This document shows positions 33,778 to 41,600 of a stretch of 64,000 nt of DNA, in pieces (within the stretch, counting starts at the first letter, position 1; the number at the start of each line of letters is the position of its first letter). The notes under the pieces are model-generated. The model had not been told where the DNA came from, searched no databases, and saw only the letters and a list, made by a program, of their open reading frames with translations. A program made the position numbers and the translations under genes. This DNA is from Paenibacillus sp. FSL H7-0737 (GTDB taxonomy: Bacteria; Bacillota; Bacilli; Paenibacillales; Paenibacillaceae): positions 868,001 through 932,000 of the forward strand of contig NZ_CP009279.1 in the NCBI RefSeq assembly GCF_000758545.1, written 5' to 3'.

Positions 33778-34608
33778 GTGGTAATTAACTATTCCAAAGG
33801 GGTTAAGGTGGTTCTGTATTTCCTGTTATTCGCATATGGGTGCGTGACGGTCATACCTTTCCTATGGGCACTATCCTCATCGTTTAAACCGTTAAGCGAG
33901 ATTGTGTCAGGGAGTATCAACTTTATTCCAAAACAGTTCACTTTCCAGAACTATTACGACATCTTCGTGAAGGAGCCGCTGTTCCTCAGATGGATGTTCA
34001 ACAGTGCACTCATCGCTGTAGTTTCAACGCTATGCAATACCTTGTTCAACTCTATGGCGGGTTATGCGCTTGCACGTATTGATTTTACAGGCAGCAAGGT
34101 TGTGTTTTTTCTTATCTTGGCCGTACAGATGATTCCCGGCCAATTGACTATCGTGCCTGCATATCTGATCATGAAACAGCTTGATTTGTTGAATACTTAT
34201 GCCGCACTGACGCTGCCGATGATGGTAAATGCGACGTTCATCTTTATGATGCGGCAATTCTTCCTGAGCTTTCCGAAAGAGCTGGAGGAGGCTGCCGAGA
34301 TGGATGGTCTAAATAAGTTCGGCACATTTTTCCGCATTGCTCTGCCACTTGCTATCCCCGCATTGGCGGCTCAGACGATCTTTGTATTCATGGGTGCATG
34401 GAATGAATTTCTGAAGCCACTGATGTTCATGTCAGACAAGTCGATGTTCACACTTACACTTGGTCTCAATACTTTTAAGGGCCAGTATATTAGCCACTGG
34501 AATTATATTATGGCCGCATCAATGGTGTTTACCCTACCCGCACTACTTATTTATGCATTCTTCAACCGCTTCTTTATAAAAGGAATTACGTTTACCGGCA
34601 GTAAATAA
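33778..34608 (+). CDS. Sugar ABC transporter permease 2
   Basis: The GTG start at 33778 has TAGGAGG upstream. The 276-residue MalG-type permease has six membrane segments and the EAA loop ELEEAAEMDGLNKFGTFFRI followed by ALPL at about residues 170-193. It completes the importer of the debranching operon, which ends with a strong terminator at 34623. Confidence 0.9.
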   Translation: MVINYSKGVKVVLYFLLFAYGCVTVIPFLWALSSSFKPLSEIVSGSINFIPKQFTFQNYYDIFVKEPLFLRWMFNSALIAVVSTLCNTLFNSMAGYALARIDFTGSKVVFFLILAVQMIPGQLTIVPAYLIMKQLDLLNTYAALTLPMMVNATFIFMMRQFFLSFPKELEEAAEMDGLNKFGTFFRIALPLAIPALAAQTIFVFMGAWNEFLKPLMFMSDKSMFTLTLGLNTFKGQYISHWNYIMAASMVFTLPALLIYAFFNRFFIKGITFTGSK

Positions 34609-34622
34609 TTTAATTTACAAGG

Positions 34623-34656
34623 ACCGCCACTGATCTTAAATCAGGGCGGTTTTTTG
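34623..34656 (+). terminator. Rho-independent terminator of the debranching operon
   Basis: ACCGCC...CTGAT pairs with ATCAG GGCGGT (34623-34650) with one bulged base, followed by TTTTTT. Confidence 0.9.
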
Positions 34657-34782
34657 ATATGTTCATGAATTGTTACCATTCTATTGATCTTATATGGGGA
34701 AGTTGGGGTATAAAAGGAAGGGAAGAGGTAAAACTATGTTCACAAAATAGAACTGGAAGAAATTTAAATGCGGAGGTAAATG

Positions 34783-35337
34783 ATGACACAGAATAAAGGA
34801 AATTCACAACGTCAGATTCGAACTTCAATTCTTTGTTTGATCTGTGCCTGCACCGTCCTATTAAGTGGCTGCTCTAAAGCTGCCAATGAAACCACACAAG
34901 TAACTCCAACGCCTACAACAGAAGCCACTGCACCTGCAGCTACGAACAGTGCCACTGAACAACCCAATACCTCGTCCGGTACAAATACAGAGGGACTTCC
35001 GGCGGGTGTTAGTGTTAAGAGGGTGATTAAGGAAGTTGCTTTAAAGGATGGCTATCATAAAAAGATTGAGCTGCTGACAGACGGCGGCAAGCGGGTTACC
35101 ATAACGGATGCGACTCAAAAGATTGTTTTGCAGCAGATTGAATATGATGGGAAGATTACTACGGCTAACGGTAAACAGGTTACCGTTAGAGTCGAAGGTG
35201 GGGGAGAGCAAAGCATAACCATTCCCGATCATGTAGTGATCGAAGATGAGGACATGCTTGGATTGATGCCAGGTGTTGATATCGAGTGGACAGTGAATGC
35301 CGAGGGGCAAATCGAAAGTGTTGAACTGGAGGATTAA
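34783..35337 (+). CDS. Putative lipoprotein of unknown function
   Basis: GGAGG (34772-34776) favours the second ATG at 34783; the ATG at 34780 is too close. The 184-residue protein has a lipoprotein signal peptide with lipobox LSGC (Cys near residue 30), a Thr/Pro/Ala-rich linker (about 35-70) and a C-terminal domain of about 115 residues that is beta-rich with acidic patches. I do not recognise the domain. A small membrane-protein gene follows after 25 bases, and the pair may form a small operon. Confidence 0.6.
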   Translation: MTQNKGNSQRQIRTSILCLICACTVLLSGCSKAANETTQVTPTPTTEATAPAATNSATEQPNTSSGTNTEGLPAGVSVKRVIKEVALKDGYHKKIELLTDGGKRVTITDATQKIVLQQIEYDGKITTANGKQVTVRVEGGGEQSITIPDHVVIEDEDMLGLMPGVDIEWTVNAEGQIESVELED

Positions 35338-35362
35338 AAGAGATACTGAGGTGGCTGGCTAA

Positions 35363-35656
35363 ATGAAATTTCTAATCGTATTTGGCAGTATAGTGGTTCC
35401 CGTCGCCATGCTAATGATACAACGGAAATGGATAAAGTGGCGTATTGTTTTTAATGTAGCTTCTGTGTTGTCTACGCTTATTTTAGGTAATATTTCTGCC
35501 CTAGCTATATATGAAATATTAAGAGATAACACGGTATTTATGACCTCGATCCATGCAATTTTTTTGAATCCAATGTTCCTTTTAACGGGAGCTTATCTTG
35601 GAGTATATCTGGTCTATCGCTTGATGTTGATGACGTATGAAGAAGTATATGTATGA
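35363..35656 (+). CDS. Small three-helix membrane protein, unknown function
   Basis: The 97-residue protein has three hydrophobic segments (about 3-19, 28-50 and 64-88) with little else. GAGGTGGCTGGCT precedes the ATG. It follows the lipoprotein gene by 25 bases and is closed by a bidirectional terminator, so the two genes are probably cotranscribed. No family is recognised. Confidence 0.6.
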   Translation: MKFLIVFGSIVVPVAMLMIQRKWIKWRIVFNVASVLSTLILGNISALAIYEILRDNTVFMTSIHAIFLNPMFLLTGAYLGVYLVYRLMLMTYEEVYV

Positions 35657-35662
35657 TGTAGT

Positions 35663-35703
35663 TAAAAAAAGGAGTGTCCCCGTGAAGGGACACTTCTTTT
35701 TAT
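35663..35703. terminator. Bidirectional terminator
   Basis: GGAGTGTCCC (35671-35680) pairs with GGGACACTTC (35687-35696), with an A run on the left and a T run on the right, so it can end both the 35363 gene and the convergent cellulase gene. Confidence 0.85.
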
Positions 35704-35718
35704 GTTATACAGCGAAAG

Positions 35719-37440
35719 TTAAGAAGATTTTCCTACAACGTTTGTTCCACTCTTCGTGATCTTGTACGTAAGGATATCACCATTCCAGAAGTGGAATTTC
35801 AAGATGACCTCTCCATCTTTAACATCTTTAAAGAAGGCTGGAAGCAGCTTGATTTCTTTCGTGTTATAAGAGGGTGAGAACGTATTGCCGAACTCCTTGA
35901 ATGGTGTCCAGTCTTGCGGGCCTGCATTGCCACCAGGGGTATAGACAGCCTCCATCGTGGCAAGCTGGTTACCATTAAAGGTAGTTGGAATCGCAAACGA
36001 TTCAGTCGTACCTTTGGCATCACTTAATTTGGCAGTGTCATTCACGATGATCTTTAGTCTCCACGCAACACCTTTGTTGAATTTCAGCGTTAACACGGCA
36101 TTTTCACCGTATTTTTGGGAAGCTGTGAGTTTTTTGAGTTGGCTGGCTTTGAGTGTGAGCTCCTCGCCATTCAAGGTGTAATCTTTTCCCTTTGTTAGAT
36201 ACTTCCCATTTGCACTAATCATGGTTAGCTTATTGCCGTTTAGGTTCAGCTTCACCTTGGTGTCTTTGATCGCTGCACCTTTTTTTAGATAGACCAGATC
36301 GCTTTCAGTGCTGGAGGAACGTTCCTTCAGACCAGACATTAATACACCCTGCAGCTCAGAATCGGACCACTTATACGTTTTGCGGTTGAAATGCTGCCCA
36401 TTATCCCAGAGCATGGAGGTCATTTTCTTTTCTTTTAAATAATAGGTAAGGTACTCGAAGAATTTCAGCTTCTCGCCTTGTTCAATCACACCTGTATCTT
36501 TATCGAATCCTAGCAGTCCAAACTCACCAACGATAACAGGGATTCCTTTGGCTACGAATGTGTTGTAAACGTTATCAAAAGTTTGGATGATATCGTTTTT
36601 TGTATCTTTTTCAAACGTGGTGTAACCAGCGATATTCACACTGAACGGCCAGAAGCCATAGTAGTGAACGGTCGCAATTATGTTCGGATCGTTAAGAGCT
36701 GTAATCGTCTTGTAGAGCTGATCCATTCTAGGTTGGGTAGGAGAAGTCTCTAATGAAGGTAGCACTAGTGGACGGACATCATTTTTTCCACCTGAGTTTC
36801 GAACGATCTGATGGAAGGAATTGTTGAGCTCTGCAAGCATCTGTTCCATCTTCGCTTCATCCGTACTTCCGCCATCTGTGAAACGAGGTTCATTAATGCT
36901 TTCGAACATCAGCTTATCGGATTTATCCTTGAAGCGGTCAGCAATTTGAGTCCATGCTGCATTATAACGCGCCAGCGTTTCCTCATGCTTCTCTTCCATA
37001 TGACTTACCCATAACCAGGAGTCGTGATGGACGTTAATCATTACATATAACTTGGCGTCCAGCGCCCAGCCTACAACTTCTTCGACACGGTCGAGGTAAG
37101 CTTTTTCAATAGTGTAGTTCGGTGCTTCGCCTATGTGTGAATCCCAAGTGATAGGAATACGGATACTTTTGTAGCCTTGTGCGGCGATTTTCTTAATCAG
37201 TTCTTGGGTCACACGCGGATTGCCCCAGGAGGTTTCATCCTCACCTGTAGCATCTAGAGTATTGCCAAGGTTCCATCCGGGCTGCATATCGTCTACATAG
37301 GATTGGATCTTACTCTTTGGTGCTGCCTTAGCTTGTTGCTCGTCCTTAGTGGCAGCGGCGGCAATGGATGAGAACAAAGAGAGCAGAAGAGCGGTGACAA
37401 GGGTCAATGATAAGAATGATTTCTGGATTCGAGTAGTCAT
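35719..37440 (-). CDS. Secreted GH5 endoglucanase with Ig-like and CBM46-type modules
   Basis: The 573-residue protein has a signal peptide (1-30, ending SIAAAA), a GH5 catalytic barrel (about 45-365), an Ig-like X2 module (about 375-465, NGNKLTMISANGKYLTKGKD) and a C-terminal module (about 470-565) with NTKEIKLLPAFFKDVKDGEV and FHFWNGDILTYKI. This is the GH5_4-Ig-CBM46 plan known from Bacillus halodurans Cel5B. Catalytic residues are Glu184 (FESINEPR, acid/base) and Glu306 (VIVGEFG, nucleophile). It should cut beta-1,4 links in cellulose, mixed-linkage glucan or xyloglucan outside the cell. AAAGGAGAA precedes the ATG. A cre-like site lies upstream. Confidence 0.9.
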   Translation of the reverse strand: MTTRIQKSFLSLTLVTALLLSLFSSIAAAATKDEQQAKAAPKSKIQSYVDDMQPGWNLGNTLDATGEDETSWGNPRVTQELIKKIAAQGYKSIRIPITWDSHIGEAPNYTIEKAYLDRVEEVVGWALDAKLYVMINVHHDSWLWVSHMEEKHEETLARYNAAWTQIADRFKDKSDKLMFESINEPRFTDGGSTDEAKMEQMLAELNNSFHQIVRNSGGKNDVRPLVLPSLETSPTQPRMDQLYKTITALNDPNIIATVHYYGFWPFSVNIAGYTTFEKDTKNDIIQTFDNVYNTFVAKGIPVIVGEFGLLGFDKDTGVIEQGEKLKFFEYLTYYLKEKKMTSMLWDNGQHFNRKTYKWSDSELQGVLMSGLKERSSSTESDLVYLKKGAAIKDTKVKLNLNGNKLTMISANGKYLTKGKDYTLNGEELTLKASQLKKLTASQKYGENAVLTLKFNKGVAWRLKIIVNDTAKLSDAKGTTESFAIPTTFNGNQLATMEAVYTPGGNAGPQDWTPFKEFGNTFSPSYNTKEIKLLPAFFKDVKDGEVILKFHFWNGDILTYKITKSGTNVVGKSS

Positions 37441-37537
37441 TGAATTCTCCTTTGTAAGATCATTTTTGAGGATGCTTAAACCTGACCTTCCTTGGTACTT
37501 TGGTACTTAGATGAACACGTACACCTCCATGAATTCG

Positions 37538-37553
37538 TTGTAAACGCTTACCA
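37538..37553 (-). promoter_or_regulatory. cre-like site upstream of the cellulase gene
   Basis: On the minus strand the site reads TGGTAAGCGTTTACAA, which fits cre (TGWAANCGNTNWCA) with one difference. It lies about 100 bases before the cellulase start, so CcpA or a LacI-type cellulase regulator may bind there. Confidence 0.6.
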
Positions 37554-37659
37554 AATACCCTAACATAGAATAATTTCAACGAGTACCTTACTAATTTGTG
37601 GTAAATTCATATATGAATTAGTGATTTGCAGTGATTCCAAAGTTATGGAGGGCAATCCA

Positions 37660-38238
37660 GTGAGCAGATTTCATTACATAGGCTCGGCTACAGAACTTCC
37701 GTTAGGAGAAAGAGGCAGTGTACCGTCAGTAATGACATATAATGAAGTGAAAAATTCCCCGGAGTATAAGAAACAAAGAGAGGCTCTGCGCCTGCAAGGT
37801 ATAATTCCTTTGGATGACATCGCAGATCTGTCTCATTTAAGAGATGAGGACTGTCTTGTATACGACTCGGAAGAAGATGCAGCGGGTATTTTTATAGAGG
37901 AACTTGGGTATTGGAACGATGAGATTCGCAAGCATTTTCGGAGTCCGTATGTGTACCGGATTTCACCGAATTGGGGCGGCTTCTCTGTATCCCCTAAGCT
38001 AAAAGATACTCTACCGGGATCGTATAACGCCTCACTCAAGTGTTGTCGGGAGTTATTTAGGCTTATGACAGATTATGGGGTATCTGGTACCGAGTTCGAG
38101 CTCTATACATGCTGGGCTGAGGAAGAAGGACTCCCACGTAATAAAAAGTATGATCGAATCTTTGATTTGGCCTCTTTGTCACTGAAGGATGGTTTTGAGC
38201 TGAGAGAAAAAGAGTATATTGTGGTTAAAATGATTTGA
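37660..38238 (+). CDS. Hypothetical protein
   Basis: I start at GTG 37660 because GGAGGGC (37647-37653) precedes it; the frame is open back to 37621. The 192-residue protein has no signal peptide or membrane segment, is rich in acidic and aromatic residues, and contains the segment YRISPNWGGFSVSPKLKDTL. I do not recognise a family. It lies alone, divergent from the cellulase gene and directly upstream of the cobalamin riboswitch, with which it shows no evident functional link. Confidence 0.6.
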   Translation: MSRFHYIGSATELPLGERGSVPSVMTYNEVKNSPEYKKQREALRLQGIIPLDDIADLSHLRDEDCLVYDSEEDAAGIFIEELGYWNDEIRKHFRSPYVYRISPNWGGFSVSPKLKDTLPGSYNASLKCCRELFRLMTDYGVSGTEFELYTCWAEEEGLPRNKKYDRIFDLASLSLKDGFELREKEYIVVKMI

Positions 38239-38289
38239 TATTCAATAGGATTATCGCTAACTACTCGTTATACAAAAAACAAATATTGC

Positions 38290-38318
38290 ATGACAAAAGC
38301 AACTATATTAGATATGAT
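38290..38318 (+). promoter_or_regulatory. Sigma-A promoter of the cobalamin operon
   Basis: ATGACA (38290-38295), a 17-base spacer and TATGAT (38313-38318) place transcription start near 38325, just before the riboswitch. Confidence 0.7.
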
Positions 38319-38342
38319 GAAGCATGGAAAAATTAATATTAG

Positions 38343-38516
38343 CAATAGGTGCCAATTATGAATGTTTCGGAAATACAATCATAGATTGGTTAAATGGAAA
38401 GCGGGTGTGAATCCCGCGCGGTCCCGCCGCTGTGAAAGAGGAGTCCTTGCAAGGTACCACTGGGAAACTGGGAAGGTAGCAAGGGTGATGATACTTGAGC
38501 CAGAATATCTGCCTGT
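38343..38516 (+). promoter_or_regulatory. Cobalamin (B12) riboswitch aptamer
   Basis: The RNA carries the conserved cobalamin aptamer blocks in order: AGGTGCC (38348-38354), AAGCGGGTGTGAATCCCGC with GCGGTCCCGCCGCTGTGA (38399-38435), ACCACTGGGAAACTGGGAAGG (38456-38476, B12-box core), GATGATACTTGAGCCAGAAT (38487-38506) and a closing CTGCC near 38510-38514. It senses adenosyl- or hydroxocobalamin and lowers expression of the downstream genes. A terminator follows at 38600. The short reading frame through this region is not a gene. Confidence 0.93.
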
Positions 38517-38599
38517 TTCTGATACACCGTTAAACTCTACGAGCGATAGAGAGGTGTTTGATATAGTATATGCCTGCTATTGTTGCGGTTCACTATCTT

Positions 38600-38631
38600 A
38601 AACCTCTTGACGTATGTTGAGTGGTTTTTTT
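38600..38631 (+). terminator. Riboswitch expression platform: terminator and candidate antiterminator
   Basis: AAACC-T-CTTGAC (38600-38611) pairs with GTTGAG-T-GGTTT (38616-38627) around a GTAT loop, with a U-U mismatch and a following T run to 38631. AGAGG..TTT at 38550-38559 can instead pair with AAACCTCT (38600-38607), which would disrupt the terminator. Cobalamin binding is expected to favour the terminator. Confidence 0.8.
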
Positions 38632-38694
38632 GTAGTGCTATGAAAGTTTATTCTGTTTTTTAACATAGGAAGAGAAGGGAAGGGTTATGGAAAC

Positions 38695-41600
38695 ATGAAG
38701 AAAAATAAGTTTTTAGCTTGGTTACTTATTGTAGCAGTATTTATCACGACGTTCTCTACAAGCGTAATCCCGGCTCATGCGAATGAAGCAATTGCCGATA
38801 GTGCAGTTGTAACAACAGAGGTTGATCAAGCTCTAGTAGAGCAGATTAATGCGCTAGTACAAGAGCCAGATACAGAGAAGCCTACGATTTCAATAGAAGG
38901 TATACAAGATAAACAGGAAGTATCCAGTAAAGATGTGAGCTTCAAAGTAGTGGTTACAGACAATGTCTATAAAGACATTATTCCAGTAGTAAAGCTGAAC
39001 CAAGTCGTTCTGTCAGCTACTAATGGTGAGTACAAAGCATCTCTAAACCCAGGTAGTAACGTAATCGCAGTAACAGCTATAGATGGCGCAGGAAACAAAG
39101 CAGATAATGTAACCTATCAGGTTACTTATAAAATCACTGCTAAAGAACAGTTAGATAAAAGCTTGGCCTACATCGTTAACACCGTAAAGAATCCTTCATT
39201 TGGAACAGGTAGCGGAGAATGGTCGATTCTTTCTCTAGCACGTGCGAACTACAAAGTACCTAACGGTTATTACAATCTCTATTACAACAATGTAGCTACG
39301 CGAATAGCAACGATAATTAAGGATGGAAAACTCGACGCTAGTAAAAGCACAGAGAACTCCAGAGCCATTCTAGGACTTACCTCTATCGGAAAAGATATCA
39401 CGAATGTTGCAGGTCATGATCTAAGAAATGCACTAGCTGATTATCAATATATTCAGAAGCAAGGGAACAACGGTCCCATATTTGCTCTGATTGCACTAGA
39501 TAGTCATAACTATGAGATTCCAGTATTATTCCCTGATCCTGATGAGAAGGGAGTTATATATCAAAGCACAAGAGAAAACCTGGTTCAGTACATCTTAGAT
39601 AGAGAAGTTAAAAAAGGTGCAGCAGATGCCGGGGGCTGGGCTTTAGGTGTAACCAAAGCCGACGTCGATATGACCGGGATGGCGATGCAAGCACTTGCGC
39701 CTTATTACGCAAAGGATCCTAATGTAAAAGCTGCCGTGGATCGGGCGATTGCATGGTTATCGAGTGTACAAAATGCTCAAGGCGGATTTACAAGCTGGGG
39801 AAGCACAAGCAGTGAGAGCATTGCACAGGTTGTTGTTGCCTTAACTGGCGTAGGCGTAGATCCGCACAGTGACCCTAGGTTTATTAAAGAAGGAAATTCA
39901 CTTATAGATGCTTTACTTAGCTTCTCTGGGCCGGATGGTGGATTCAAGCATATTCTCACCGGTAAAGTAGACGCTATGGCTACGGATCAAGGTACATATG
40001 CGCTCGTATCCTATGATCGTCTGATCAATAATAGCAACCGTCTCTATGACATGAATGATGTTCCATTTGAACAACCTACTACTGTTGTAGCCAAACAACA
40101 ATTAAATAAAAACCTTGCCTATATCCTAAACACTGTAAAAAATCCGTCTTTTGGAACAGGTAGCGGGGAATGGTCGATTCTTTCTCTAGCACGGGCCAAC
40201 TTCGAGGTTCCAAGTGGCTATTACAATCTTTATTATAATAATGTAGCTGCTGAAGTAGCTAAGCTAATGAAGGATGGAAAACTCGACCCTTCTAAAAGCA
40301 CAGAGCATTCCAGAGCGATTCTAGGACTTACCTCGATCGGAAAAGATATCACGAATGTTGCAGGGCATGATTTAAGAAATGCACTTGCAGATTTTCAATA
40401 TGTTCAGAAGCAAGGGCTTAATGGTCCCATATTTGCGCTGATTGCCTTAGATAGTCATAACTATGATATTCCTGTAGTAGAAGGCGTTACAGATCAAACC
40501 ACAAGAGAAAAACTAGTTCAGTATATTTTAGAAAAAGAAGCACCAACTGGTGGATGGGCGTTATTTGGTACTAAAGCCGATACCGATATCACTGGAATGA
40601 CGATGCAAGCACTTGCGCCTTACTATGCAAAGGATCCTAATGTAAAAGCTGCTGTGGATCGCGCGATTGCATGGTTATCAAGCACACAGAATGATCAAGG
40701 TGGATTTACAAGCTGGGGAAGCACAAGCAGTGAGAGCATCGCGCAGGTCATTGTTGCTTTAACTGGCGTAGGCATAGATCCGCACAGTGACTTAAGGTTT
40801 GTTAAAAAGGGAAATTCACTGATTGATGCACTGCTTACCTTTGCTGATCCGGATGGTGGATTTAAGCATATTCTCACCGGAAGAGTAGATGGGATGGCTA
40901 CGGACCAAGGTACGTATGCACTTGTGTCCTATGATCGTCTGATTAATCACAGTAACCGTCTCTTTGATATGAATGATGTGGTAATTGAACAACCACCTGT
41001 ACAACCAGAGGGTCCGAAAGAATTTCCGTTACCTTCTGGTGATAAGCCGGAAGTTGTAATCAATGATGATGCTCATGATTATATCGTTCCGATCAGCACA
41101 GGAGATAGCAACAAGGAAATAACGGTAGTTATTCCTAAAAGTCAACAATCGAAGGTTAGTGTTAGTTTACCTAATAACAGCGATCTTCCTCAGATTGAGG
41201 CTACCAAAGGTGACGTATCTGTAGTCATTCCTAAGGGTGCAAAAGTTACAAGTGGAAATGCCGCAGCGATTGAACTAATGTCACCTTTAACAGGCACAGA
41301 AGCTGCACTAAAAGATAGTCTGAATCAGATTATTTCCCAGGATAAGAAGCTGGAGAGCATTATTCAAGCTTTTTCTATGGGTGGCAGCGCAAGAGTAGAA
41401 TTCAGTCAATTTATCACATTAACCTTTAAGGACCTTAAAGGAAAAGATGTAGCTTATATTCAAAATGGTGCACCTCATGCGATTCAAAAATTTGCAAGTG
41501 ACGCCTTAGGTTTGGCAAGCGGCAAGTCAGAGTATGCCTACGATAATGGAAATGATTTAATCGTAAAAACCAATCACTTCACTGATTACATTGCGTACAC

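Noticed and set aside
34738..34752. Four-codon leader frame before the lipoprotein gene
   Set aside because: ATG TTC ACA AAA TAG follows a GA-rich stretch, but it is too short and shows no attenuator structure.
38362..38601. 79-codon reading frame inside the riboswitch region
   Set aside because: It runs through the conserved cobalamin aptamer, has no ribosome site and no recognisable protein; the RNA structure explains the sequence.
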